The translations under genes were made by a program, and so were the position numbers. A stretch of 33,377 nt of DNA from Clostridia bacterium. Its GTDB lineage: Bacteria; Bacillota; Clostridia; TANB77; CAG-508. This document shows positions 8,397 through 16,807 of the stretch, one piece after another. The stretch covers positions 1 to 33,377 of the forward strand of contig JAFVBS010000008.1 of assembly GCA_017479865.1 (NCBI GenBank), given 5' to 3'. Under the pieces are notes generated by a model that was not told where the DNA came from, did not search any database, and saw nothing but the letters and a program-made list of their open reading frames with translations. The stretch's first letter is position 1; every line of letters begins with the position of its first letter.

Positions 8397-8428
8397 ACCT
8401 TCTTTTAGGGACACCTTCCAAAAGCAGG
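8397..8428 (+). repeat. Single arm (32 nt) of the inverted repeat found at 20957-21031
   Basis: This segment is identical over 32 bases to positions 20958-20989 and contains TTTTAGGGACACCTTCC. Here only one arm is present, flanked by a short TAAGATT/AATCTTA inverted repeat. It looks like a dispersed palindromic element that has lost half. It lies in the non-coding gap between dfx and hydC. Confidence 0.85.
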
Positions 8429-8483
8429 AAACTGTCAATCTTAGAATAAGAAAAAATTAAAAAAACATTAAAACTATTGTCTA

Positions 8484-8520
8484 AAAAAATCTGATTTGAT
8501 ATAATCAAATTAGATTTTTT
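8484..8520 (+). terminator. Rho-independent terminator between dfx and hydC
   Basis: AAAAAATCTGATTTGA pairs with TCAAATTAGATTTTTT (one G-T pair) around a five-base loop. The T-run follows directly. Confidence 0.85.
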
Positions 8521-8563
8521 TAATTAGTAAAATTTTTGAATATGTGCAAAAAAATAAAATATT

Positions 8564-8571
8564 GATATACA
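8564..8571 (+). promoter_or_regulatory. Extended -10 element upstream of hydC
   Basis: TGATATACA followed by AAATAACA lies 31 bases before the GTG start. No good -35 box was seen at 17 bases (TGTGCA). The element closely matches the -10 region of the desulfoferrodoxin promoter. Confidence 0.45.
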
Positions 8572-8601
8572 AAATAACAGAACAAAGGAGGAGTTAACAT
8601 A

Positions 8602-9099
8602 GTGGAAAATGATAAAAAATGTAGTAATTGCGTAGAACAGAAAATCAAGCAAGAAATAGCAGAAATTATGAAGCCATATACTAATGATAAAGAAAACTTA
8701 ATTCAAATTTTAAATGAGGTGCAGGTAAAATATGGATATATTCCCAAAACAGCACAATTAGAAATTGCTAATTACCTCAATATGCCACTTGCAGAAGTGT
8801 ATGGTGTTATTACCTTTTATTCTAGGTTTACCTTAGTGCCAAAGGGAAAATACAATGTGTCAATATGTTTGGGAACGGCCTGCTTTGTGAAAGGCTCAAA
8901 AGATATTCTAGAACGAGCAAAAACAAAACTAGGAATTGAAGAAGGGCAAACAACGGCAGATGGTAAATTTTCGCTAGATACCACAAGATGTGTAGGTGCT
9001 TGTGGGTTAGCGCCAGTATTTACAGTCAATAACGAAGTATATGGAAAAGCAACGGTAAAGAAGATTGATGAAGTTCTTGATATGTATAGTAAAGAATAA
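8602..9099 (+). CDS. hydC: NuoE-like [2Fe-2S] subunit of a multimeric [FeFe] hydrogenase (HydC)
   Basis: The 165-residue thioredoxin-fold ferredoxin carries one [2Fe-2S] cluster. The N-terminal helical part contains ILNEVQVKYGYIPKTAQLEI and AEVYGVITFYSRF. Cluster cysteines are in CLGTACFVKG and TRCVGACGLAP. The start is GTG behind AAAGGAGGAG. It is the first gene of hydC-hydB-hydA. By analogy with the Thermotoga HydABC complex, the three subunits couple NADH and reduced ferredoxin oxidation to H2 production in the cytoplasm. The gap to hydB is 81 bases. Confidence 0.92.
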   Translation: MENDKKCSNCVEQKIKQEIAEIMKPYTNDKENLIQILNEVQVKYGYIPKTAQLEIANYLNMPLAEVYGVITFYSRFTLVPKGKYNVSICLGTACFVKGSKDILERAKTKLGIEEGQTTADGKFSLDTTRCVGACGLAPVFTVNNEVYGKATVKKIDEVLDMYSKE

Positions 9100-9180
9100 A
9101 ATAAAGGTACCAGCAAATAGTATCAAGTAATTTATAAAAATGTAGGAGCGTCTATTAACGTCCGAAAAGAGGTATCAAGT

Positions 9181-11054
9181 ATGAAAAAAACATTTGAAGA
9201 AATTAATGAAATACGTAAAGAAAAGAGAAAAGAATTAGACATCAGAGTCAACAACAATTTTAAAGGAAAAGAAAAGCACATTTTAGTATGCCATGGAACA
9301 GGGTGTACTTCATCAAAATCATCTGAAATACTCAAACGTTTCAACGAATTAATCAAAGAAAAAGAATTAGAAAATGTGAGAGTCATCAAAACGGGTTGTT
9401 TTGGTCTATGTTCCAAAGGACCAATTGTAATCATTCGACCAGAAGATACTTTTTATTCTATGGTAACCCCAGAAGATTGTGAAGAAATGATTGAAAGCCA
9501 TATCATAAACGGAAAAATTGTAGAACGATTACTTTGCAAGGACATCGACGGAACAGTGGTAAATAAGTTAGATGAATTACCATTTTATCAAAAACAAATG
9601 CGTATTGCACTCAAAAATTGTGGAGTAATTAATCCCGAAGAAATTGACGAATACATTGCATTTGATGGTTTCAAAGCCTTGGAGAAAGTACTTACCACCA
9701 TGACGCCGGACCAAGTAATTGAGGAAATTTCGAAATCAGGCTTAAGGGGACGTGGGGGAGCAGGATTCCCAACAGGAAAAAAATGGTCATTTGTTAGGCA
9801 GGAGCCAGAGGGACAAAAGTATGTTATTTGCAATGCGGATGAAGGGGATCCAGGAGCTTTTATGGATAGAAGCATTCTAGAAGGAGACCCCCACTCAGTG
9901 ATTGAAGCAATGGCCATTGCAGCATATAGTATAGGGGCAAATCAAGGATATATTTATGTAAGAGCAGAATATCCCATTGCAGTAGAAAGATTAAAAATTG
10001 CTATCAAACAAGAAAGAGATTATTGAATATTGGGCAAAATATTCTAGGGACTAACTTTAGCTTTGATGTAGAAATTAGGTTAGGAGCAGGAGCTTTTGTA
10101 TGTGGAGAAGAAACTGCACTCATTGAATCGGTAGAAGGAAAGCGAGGGCAACCAAGACTAAAGCCACCATATCCAGCTCATCGTGGTTTGTGGGAAAAAC
10201 CTACCTTAATTAACAATGTAGAAACCTATGCCAATGTTACCAGAATTATTAATAATGGCGCAGATTGGTATGCTTCCATCGGAACGGAAACGTCAAAGGG
10301 AACGAAAGTATTTGCACTAGGAGGAAACGTAAATAATGTTGGCTTAGTTGAAGTGCCAATGGGAACTACATTGCGTGAAATTATTTATGACATTGGCGGT
10401 GGCATTCCAAATGGAAGAGAATTTAAAGCAGCACAAACAGGTGGACCTTCAGGAGGATGTATTCCAAAAGAACATTTAGATACTAAAATTGATTATGAAA
10501 GCTTAGCAGAAATTGGTTCTATGATGGGGTCTGGAGGACTTATTGTCATGGACGATACCAAATGTATGGTCAATATTGCGAAATTTTATTTAGACTTTAC
10601 GGTCAGTGAAAGCTGTGGAAAATGTACTCCTTGTAGGATAGGAACGAAAAGACTACATGAAATGTTAGAAAAAATTTGTAATGGTAAAGGAACCGAAGAG
10701 GACTTAGAAAAGTTAGAAAAACTAGCGCTCAATATCAAAAATGCTTCTGTTTGTGGACTAGGGCAATCTGCTCCAAACCCAGTGCTTAGCACTATGAGAT
10801 ATTTTAAAGAGGAATATGTAAAACATATAACGGCAAAGGAATGCGAAGCAATGGAGTGCAAGGCATTAGCAAAAATTGTAATCAACCAAGAAGTTTGCAG
10901 GGGTTGTCATCTTTGCACCAAAGTATGCCCTGTGGATGCTATTTCAGGGGAACCAGGACAGAAGCATGAAATTGACCAAAGCAAATGTATAAAATGCAGA
11001 AGCTGTGTACAAAAATGTCCATTTAGGGCCATTGGTGCAGGAAAGCAAGCATAG
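9181..11054 (+). CDS. hydB: NuoF-like NADH-binding hydrogenase subunit HydB, interrupted by a -1 frame change
   Basis: Two frames make one protein of about 624 residues. The N-terminal thioredoxin-like [2Fe-2S] domain has HILVCHGTGCTSSKS and KTGCFGLCSKGP. The NADH/FMN-binding core has GLRGRGGAGFPTGKKW and NADEGDPGAFMDRS, and after the break RLGAGAFVCGEETALIESVEG and GGPSGG. The [4Fe-4S] site is ESCGKCTPCRIGT. Two C-terminal ferredoxin motifs are CRGCHLCTKVCP and CIKCRSCVQKCP. The first frame stops at TGA 10024-10026 after KQERDY, and the second resumes as NIGQNILG. The family normally has a Tyr-Gly-x-Leu-Gly stretch there. One missing base near 10023 explains it. No CGG is present, so this break is unlike the others. 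It may be a sequencing error, a real mutation or a -1 shift. Confidence 0.9.
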
Positions 11055-11107
11055 CCAAAAGCTCAATTATTTTCCAAACTGATTTGTGAAAAGAAAGGAG
11101 AGAAAAA

Positions 11108-12847
11108 ATGATAAACTTAACCATAGACGAAACTCAAGTCGAAGTAAAAGAAGGCACTACCATTTTAGAGGCTGCTAGAAAAGCGGGAATCGATATTCCT
11201 ACACTCTGCTATTTAAAAGAAATTAACGAGATAGGCGATTGCAGAATGTGTATTGTCGAAGTAGAAGGAAGAAGAGGATTTGCCACTTCTTGTGTACAAA
11301 AAGCAGAAGAAGGAATGGTGGTACACACCAATACGCCAGCTGTTTTAGAAGCGAGAAAAACGATGCTAGACTTAATTTTATCTAATCACCCAAAAGATTG
11401 CTTAACCTGTATTAGGTCTGGAAACTGCGAGTTGCAAGCATTAGCCATTAAATTGAATGTAGAGCATATCGAATATGAGGGAGAAAGAAAGAAACATGAA
11501 GTGGATGAAAAATCTCCTGCCATTGTTAGAGATTTTGATAAATGCATTTTATGTAGAAGATGTGTAGGTGCTTGTAAAAGAATGCAACAAATTGGAGCCA
11601 TTGACTGTATGAATAGAGGATTCGAATCTTGTGTTTCTACAGCAGAAGACAATAGTTTGGCAGATGTGGATTGTACTTATTGTGGACAATGCATTAGTGC
11701 TTGTCCAACAGGTGCACTACATGAAAAAGATAATACCCTAGAGGTTTTGGCAAAATTAAAGGATCCAGAAGTTTATACAGTAGTACAAACAGCTCCAGCA
11801 GTTAGAGTGGCACTTGGTGAAGAATTTGGAAACAAAATTGGAACCAATGTCAAAGGACAAATGGTAACGGCCTTGAAAAGACTTGGCTTTGACAAAGTGT
11901 TTGACACCAACACGGGTGCAGACTTTACCATTATGGAGGAGGCAACAGAATTTATTCAAAGACTAAATGGAGTAGGAACTTTACCAATGATTACTTCTTG
12001 CTGCCCTGCATGGGTGAGATTTGCTGAAAAAAATTATCCAGATCAATTAGAACACTTATCAACTTGCAAGTCACCTCATCAAATGTTTGGGGCTATTATC
12101 AAATCATACTATGCAAAAAAGATAAGAATTGATCCAGAAAAAATTTATGTAGTGTCTGTGATGCCTTGTGTGGCTAAGAAGTATGAATGCACCAGAGAAG
12201 AGATGGAACAAGAAAATCTTCGTGATGTGGATGCAGTTATTACCACCAGAGAACTTGCTAGAATGATTAAGCAAGCAAATATAGAGTTTAATGACTTAGA
12301 AGATAGTGAATTTGATCATCCAATGGGAGATGCAACCGGTGCAGCTGCTATTTTTGGAACAACAGGCGGAGTAATGGAGGCAGCGCTAAGAACTGCAGCT
12401 GACATCTTGGACAAGAGAGATTTGGAAGCGATTGAATACCAAGCTATCCGCAGGGATCAAGGCATTAAAAGGGCAATTTTAACAATTGGAGGAAAAGAAA
12501 TACATATTGTCATTGCTTCTGGCTTAAAGAATGCAAGAACTATTATGGAAGAAATTAAAAGAGGAAAGGCAGACTATCAATTTGTTGAAATCATGGCATG
12601 CCCAGGAGGCTGCGTGATGGGAGGAGGACAACCGATTAAAAGCGCTAAGATTAGAAACACAGTAAACGTAAGAAAATTAAGGGCTGACAGCATTTATACC
12701 ATCGATGAAAAAAGTGTCATTCGAAAATCGCATCAAAACCCAATATTACAAAGAATTTATCGAGAATTTTTTAAAGAAGCAGGTAGTGAGCTAGCACATG
12801 AGTACTTACACACCAACTACAAGAAAGAGGAAAAATATAAAATTTAA
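11108..12847 (+). CDS. hydA: [FeFe] hydrogenase catalytic subunit HydA
   Basis: The 579-residue enzyme produces H2 from electrons delivered by HydB and HydC. In order: an N-terminal [2Fe-2S] domain (CYLKEINEIGDCRMC), the His-Cys3 [4Fe-4S] motif HPKDCLTCIRSGNC, two ferredoxin clusters (CILCRRCVGACKR and CTYCGQCISACPTGA), then the H-cluster signatures TSCCPAWVRFAE, MPCVAKKYEC and MACPGGCVMGGGQP. The C-terminal small-subunit-like tail is included. All H-cluster cysteines appear intact. AGAAAGGAGAG precedes the ATG. It is the last gene of the operon, and a terminator follows at 12889. Maturation genes hydEFG are not in the window. Confidence 0.97.
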   Translation: MINLTIDETQVEVKEGTTILEAARKAGIDIPTLCYLKEINEIGDCRMCIVEVEGRRGFATSCVQKAEEGMVVHTNTPAVLEARKTMLDLILSNHPKDCLTCIRSGNCELQALAIKLNVEHIEYEGERKKHEVDEKSPAIVRDFDKCILCRRCVGACKRMQQIGAIDCMNRGFESCVSTAEDNSLADVDCTYCGQCISACPTGALHEKDNTLEVLAKLKDPEVYTVVQTAPAVRVALGEEFGNKIGTNVKGQMVTALKRLGFDKVFDTNTGADFTIMEEATEFIQRLNGVGTLPMITSCCPAWVRFAEKNYPDQLEHLSTCKSPHQMFGAIIKSYYAKKIRIDPEKIYVVSVMPCVAKKYECTREEMEQENLRDVDAVITTRELARMIKQANIEFNDLEDSEFDHPMGDATGAAAIFGTTGGVMEAALRTAADILDKRDLEAIEYQAIRRDQGIKRAILTIGGKEIHIVIASGLKNARTIMEEIKRGKADYQFVEIMACPGGCVMGGGQPIKSAKIRNTVNVRKLRADSIYTIDEKSVIRKSHQNPILQRIYREFFKEAGSELAHEYLHTNYKKEEKYKI

Positions 12848-12888
12848 TATAAAATAATTGCAAGAGCGAGTACTAATTTATTACAAAT

Positions 12889-12933
12889 AGACAAAGTCTC
12901 CTTTAGTTTTAGGGTGGCTTTGTCTAGATTTTT
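12889..12933 (+). terminator. Terminator of the hyd operon
   Basis: AGACAAAGTC pairs with GGCTTTGTCT across a 17-base loop, followed by a T-rich tract (AGATTTTTCT). Confidence 0.75.
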
Positions 12934-12973
12934 CTATTTTACAGCTCGATCTTAAATGCTGTGTAAGGAAATA

Positions 12974-13409
12974 TTACAAATATTTTTTTAAAGTTTCTAC
13001 ACTATCCTCTTGCATGACTACAAAGTCATTTAAAATTTTTTTTACATCGGGTGCTGCATTTTCATTTTGGTTAATTAAACGCCTTCCTTCAATAATTCCC
13101 ATATTGGTACCTTGCATTAATAGTTCTGATAATTTTGAAGTAGTATCATCTTTCATAGTTTTCATTTGAATTCCGATACCAAGTCATAATTTTATTCATT
13201 GTATTTGTTTCGTGTGGTTCTTTATCGCTATAATGAGAATATATGTCATTTACTCTTTGAGAAATTTTTTCGTATTTTTTGTATTCTGTATTTAGAACTT
13301 GCTTAAAAATATCATCGGTTACTTTGTCATTTACAAATGATATGGCGTCCATCCCCATGGTAGCCCCTTTATTTACTTCATCTAAAATATTTAAATTTTG
13401 ATTTTCCAT
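12974..13409 (-). CDS. Small four-helix (ferritin-like or spore-coat-like) protein joined across a CGG +1 site
   Basis: Two overlapping minus-strand frames read as one 144-residue protein if the C of the in-frame CGG (13175-13173) is skipped. The first part is ENQNLNILDEVNKGATMGM, then DKEPHETNTMNKIMTWY. After the shift come GIQMKTMKDDTTSKL and LLMQGTNMGIIEGRRLIN. The two parts share a repeated N-x-G-x-x-M-G-(M/I) pattern, and the whole predicts four long helices. GGAGGT lies before the ATG at 13409. Without the shift the first frame ends 12 residues later. I recognise a clostridial family of this shape, but not its function. A ferritin-like or CotF-like spore role is possible. Confidence 0.7.
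13172..13175 (-). other. CGG-A +1 frame-change site in the four-helix protein
   Basis: The minus strand reads ACT TGG TAT CGG AAT TCA and then an early stop. Skipping the C gives ACT TGG TAT GGA ATT CAA ATG, continuing into 66 further in-frame codons of matching character. Confidence 0.75.
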
Positions 13410-13563
13410 ATGAACCTCCAATTGAGCAAATTTAAGCCCAAAATTTTTTAAAACTTTAATATTTATTATGAGCAAAAATAAGAAAAATATTCTAAACAGC
13501 ATGAAGATTTTATAATCTATCACAATCAAAGCTTTACACAAAAACGTATAATAATTATGTAAC

Positions 13564-13592
13564 TTTACAAAAAAGCAAAATAGTGTTATAAT
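13564..13592 (+). promoter_or_regulatory. Promoter of the SSB-like gene
   Basis: TTTACA (13564-13569), 17 bases, TATAAT (13587-13592) preceded by TGT as an extended -10. The leader to the ATG is about 110 bases. It holds an AAAGGAGG at 13613-13620 with no start codon at normal distance, followed by the real AGGAGG next to 13708. Confidence 0.8.
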
Positions 13593-13707
13593 ATTTGTAT
13601 TGTTTATAGATTAAAGGAGGAAGAATTTCTGACTTAAAAAACAATCTAGAAGGTTCATTCTATTAAATGTACCATAAGCAAAAAAAATTATACAGGAGGA
13701 AAAGTAC

Positions 13708-14415
13708 ATGTCAGAGAATAGCGTAGTAGTAGAGGAAAACAACATTATGGATTGCCGGGAACCTAGTTTGAGTAATGTAAAACGTTTTGAGCAGTCTAAC
13801 GAAATTTGCGTTAAAGGCATCATTGAGGAAAATTTTAAGTACAGCCATGGAGCATTTGGAAGGGAATTTTTTAAAACGAGAGTAAAGGTTGCAAGATTAA
13901 GCGGAGTAGACGATTATATTCCAATCCTTGTTTCAGTTTTACTCTTACCCAATATTTTGACAGAGTCCTTCAAAGGCAAATATATCGAGGTTGAAGGGCA
14001 GCTTCGTTCCTATCATATATGGGGAGATGATAATCGGAGGCATTTGAAATTATTTTTATTTGCCAAGAAAATCGAAATTGATGAGGGCGAAGATACAATA
14101 ACAGATGGTGAAAATTTAGTTTACTTAGAAGGGTGCATTGGCAATGTGCCTCTTTATAAGAAAACACATTTGGGAAGGAGAATTACTGAACTTTTCATTA
14201 TTACCCATAGATCTTTTGGCGCTTCAGACTATATTCCTTGTATTGCGTGGGGAAGTGTGGCTGTGAGAGCAAGTAAACTTGTTGTGGGTGACAAAATACG
14301 ATTGCAAGGAAGATTTCAAAGCAGGGAGTACTTTAAGCGTCTTTCGCCCGATTCACAAGAAGGGGAAAAGAGAATTGCCTACGAGGTTTCCATTATGGAA
14401 ATGGAGGTAATTTAA
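13708..14415 (+). CDS. OB-fold single-strand DNA-binding-like protein
   Basis: The 235-residue soluble protein is built of two OB-fold halves. The first (about 30-130) has VKGIIEENFKYSHGAFGREFF, IPILVSVLL and KYIEVEGQLRSY. The second (about 135-235) has VYLEGCIGNVPLYKKT, LGRRITELFIITHR, SDYIPCIAWG and KIRLQGRFQSREY. The second half resembles the SSB/PriB pattern, and single-stranded DNA binding is the likely activity, although the protein is distinct from canonical Ssb. It has its own promoter and terminator. It is also the only gene in the window with in-frame CGG codons (codons 17 and 110) read as ordinary arginine without a frame break. AGGAGG precedes the ATG. Confidence 0.8.
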   Translation: MSENSVVVEENNIMDCREPSLSNVKRFEQSNEICVKGIIEENFKYSHGAFGREFFKTRVKVARLSGVDDYIPILVSVLLLPNILTESFKGKYIEVEGQLRSYHIWGDDNRRHLKLFLFAKKIEIDEGEDTITDGENLVYLEGCIGNVPLYKKTHLGRRITELFIITHRSFGASDYIPCIAWGSVAVRASKLVVGDKIRLQGRFQSREYFKRLSPDSQEGEKRIAYEVSIMEMEVI

Positions 14416-14474
14416 CATCTCCATCATTAAGAAAAAAATGTTTTCTGACACAAATAGAAGTTCATTCTAAAGCT

Positions 14475-14504
14475 AAAAAGGAGCATGAAATATGCTCCTT
14501 TTTT
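14475..14504 (+). terminator. Terminator of the SSB-like gene
   Basis: AAAAAGGAGCAT pairs with ATGCTCCTTTTT around GAAAT, and the T-run follows. Confidence 0.92.
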
Positions 14505-14891
14505 AATGCAAGGACAGGTTGATTTTATTATACAATAATGTGCGGACAGAGAACTGGCATAATATTAAAGATAGAAAACAAGAAAAACTTGTACAAGTAG
14601 CATTTGTAAGGAAAATAAAAATAAATTTTAAAAATCATTGAAAAAGGGCTACACAAAAAGAAAAAAATATGGTATTATATAAAAGTCAAAGCAAGGAAGT
14701 ACAATTTTTAGTTGTACAAGTTAGAATTGTTTTTACAAAAATTTAATGTAATCTTGGAGCAATTTTGGAGCAATTCCAAAATTTACCAGATCTGAAACTT
14801 GCCCAAATAGGGAATTTTATTTTAAAACAAAAAATTGCATAAAAAGCTGAAAATAGGCTTAAATACTATCGTTTAAAAGGAGGAATTAACC
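14505..14891 (+). other. 387-base gene-free leader upstream of yebC
   Basis: No open frame of interest was seen. Local structure includes GTACAA/TTGTAC at 14699-14717. An 11-base direct repeat TTGGAGCAATT occurs twice back to back at 14754-14775. AATTTTGG/CCAAAATT (14761-14783) can fold over the second copy. These could belong to a structured 5' leader of yebC, but no known riboswitch or T-box was recognised. AAAGGAGG stands before the yebC ATG. Confidence 0.5.
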
Positions 14892-15617
14892 ATGTCAGGA
14901 CATAGCAAATGGCATAACATTCAAGCTAAAAAAGGAAAGGCAGATGCAGCAAGAGGTAAAATATTTACAAAATTAGGAAGAGAATTATTAATTGCAGTAA
15001 AACAAGGTGGTCCTGACCCAGCAGGAAACTCAAAATTAAAAGATGTTATTGCAAAATGTAAGGCAAATAACATGCCAAACGATACCATTAACAATGCTAT
15101 TAAAAAGGCATCAGGAGCAGGAAACACTGAAACATACGAAGAAGTTGTTTATGAAGGATATGGCACCAATGGCGTGGCTGTTATTGTGGAGGCAAGTACC
15201 AATAACAGAAATAGAACAGCAGCAGATGTAAGGCATGCTTTTGATAAAGCTGGTGGAAACTTAGGAACAACAGGTTGTGTATCTTATTTATTTAGCAAAA
15301 AGGGAATTATTGTGATTGATAAAACTACGACAAATCTATCAGAAGATGATATGATGATGCTAGCATTAGACAATGGAGCAGAAGACTTTGAAGCAACAGA
15401 TGAATGCTACGAAATTACCACTAGCCCAGAAGATTTTTCAACAGTGAGAGAAGCATTAGAAGCACAAGGATTAGAATTTTTAGAGGCAGAAGTGCAAATG
15501 GTGCCAGCTACCTACATCCAATTAAGTGAAACTGATGGACCAAAAATGCAAAGATTATTAGACATGTTAGACGACCTAGATGATGTCATGAATGTATATC
15601 ATAACTGGGAAGAATAA
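14892..15617 (+). CDS. yebC: YebC/PmpR family (TACO1) protein
   Basis: The 241-residue protein is near full family length. The N-terminus [20 protein letters not shown] and [21 protein letters not shown] are diagnostic, as are [21 protein letters not shown] and the C-terminal [13 protein letters not shown]. YebC proteins are annotated as transcriptional regulators. More recent work on the family assigns a translation role, helping ribosomes through difficult proline-rich stretches. Given the recoding pattern in this window, a ribosome-associated factor here is a curiosity, but the gene is universal and no link is shown. It is monocistronic, with a terminator at 15642. Confidence 0.95.
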   Translation: MSGHSKWHNIQAKKGKADAARGKIFTKLGRELLIAVKQGGPDPAGNSKLKDVIAKCKANNMPNDTINNAIKKASGAGNTETYEEVVYEGYGTNGVAVIVEASTNNRNRTAADVRHAFDKAGGNLGTTGCVSYLFSKKGIIVIDKTTTNLSEDDMMMLALDNGAEDFEATDECYEITTSPEDFSTVREALEAQGLEFLEAEVQMVPATYIQLSETDGPKMQRLLDMLDDLDDVMNVYHNWEE

Positions 15618-15641
15618 ATTAAATAAAAATAGTTCTAAAAG

Positions 15642-15687
15642 AAAAAGACATAGCATATATATATTATATATATGACTATGTCTTTTT
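15642..15687 (+). terminator. Terminator of yebC
   Basis: AAAAAGACATAG pairs with CTATGTCTTTTT around a long AT-rich inner stem, and the T-run follows. Confidence 0.9.
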
Positions 15688-15690
15688 TCT

Positions 15691-15864
15691 GTTTGAAAGA
15701 TAATTGCTTTTGGCGTCGTTAAACTTCATTTCGAAAATCCAGCCACTGCATACTGACGCTGTAACTCGGCTTCGCCTTCGAACAGCCTCAGCATCGATGT
15801 GCCAAAAGCACACCTCCGGTTTTCTCATTTGTTTGCCTAGCCAAAAAACAATTCTTTTTCAAAC
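15691..15864. repeat. Fold-back element (about 174 bp) upstream of spoIIIAA
   Basis: GTTTGAAAGATAATTGCTTTTGG at the left has a close reverse complement at the right end (CAATTCTTTTTCAAAC). Inner segments such as CACTGCATACTGACGCTG and CAGCCTCAGCATCGATGTG also pair, so the whole region can fold as one imperfect hairpin. It is richer in GC than its surroundings. An open frame across it has no homology and is rejected as a gene. Confidence 0.7.
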
Positions 15865-15896
15865 ATTAAATACCGAGAAAGGAATTATTACTAATA

Positions 15897-16794
15897 GTGG
15901 AAGAAATTTTAAAGTATTTTCCAGAAATGATTCAGGAACAAATCAAAGCAAATTGGATTGAAAATATAGAAGAAATTAGAATTCGCATTCATCAACCAAT
16001 CATTCTAAAAAACAATCAAACAGAAAAAATAATTCATAGCAAGATAGAACCACAGACTATTTTACAAATTTTGCAGAAGATTTGTGACAATTCTATCTAT
16101 AGCTATCAAAGTCAAATTTGTCAAGGGTTCTTAACACTGAAAGGAGGGCATCGAGTGGGAATCGCAGGAAACGCTGTGATGAAAGAGGGACAAGTTATCA
16201 ATTTAAACTATATCAATAGCCTCAATTTTAGAGTTGCAAGGCAAGTATTGAATTGTAGCAATGAAGCACTAACATATATTTTAGCCCCGTTTCGACAAAC
16301 GATTTTTAACACCCTGCTAGTTTCACCACCAGGAAGGGGTAAAACCACTATTCTACGAGATGCCATCCGAAAAATTAGTAGTGGCATTCCAGAAATTGGT
16401 TTTGCAGGATTAACCTGCCGGAGTAGTAGATGAAAGAGGAGAAATTTCGGCCACCTATCAAGGCGTTGCACAAAATGATATAGGACCAAGAACAGATGTG
16501 ATTGACAATATTCCCAAAGCCATCGGCATGAAAATGTTGGTACGTTCCATGAGCCCAAAAGTAATTGTGGCAGATGAAATTGGAAGTAAGGAAGATATTG
16601 AAGCAATTGAGTATGCTGTATGTTCAGGGGTAAAGGGAATTTTCACAGCCCATGGAAATAGCTTATGGGACATTGAGAATAATCCCATTTTAAACCAATT
16701 ATTAGAAAAACAAATGATAGAAAAAATTTTATTCATCAAAGAAAACCGTCAAATATACTTAGGATATGAGAAACTGGTAAAACAGGTTTCTTAA
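15897..16794 (+). CDS. spoIIIAA: Stage III sporulation protein AA, joined across a CGG +1 site
   Basis: SpoIIIAA is the mother-cell ATPase of the SpoIIIA-SpoIIQ channel, related to type II/IV secretion ATPases. Two frames give 298 residues, matching the family (about 307). The first has LKGGHRVGIAGNAV and Walker A SPPGRGKTT (143-151). The second has VVDERGEISATYQGV, RTDVIDNIPKAIGM, MSPKVIVADEIGS (Walker B) and GIFTAHG. They join when C16419 of the in-frame CGG is skipped, restoring GLTC-G-VVDER. All ATPase motifs are intact on both sides, which argues against ordinary decay. The start is GTG 15897 with AAAGGAA upstream. It is the first gene of the operon. Confidence 0.93.
16419..16422 (+). 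other. CGG-A +1 frame-change site in spoIIIAA
   Basis: Upstream frame: ACC TGC CGG AGT AGT AGA TGA (stop). Skipping C16419 gives ACC TGC GGA GTA GTA GAT GAA, the conserved G-V-V-D-E-R segment. GCAGG at 16405-16409 can pair with CCTGC at 16414-16418, just before the site. Confidence 0.88.
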
Positions 16795-16807
16795 AGGAGG
16801 AGAACAA

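Noticed and set aside
10024..10026. TGA read as an amino acid
   Set aside because: TGA ends other genes normally (for example the signal peptidase), and read-through here leads only to further stops.
10018..10032. hydB break as a seventh CGG-type site
   Set aside because: There is no CGG, and the frame moves by -1 instead of +1.
15704..15961. Open frame before spoIIIAA as a gene
   Set aside because: It lies in the fold-back element, has no ribosome site or recognisable domain, and overlaps spoIIIAA.
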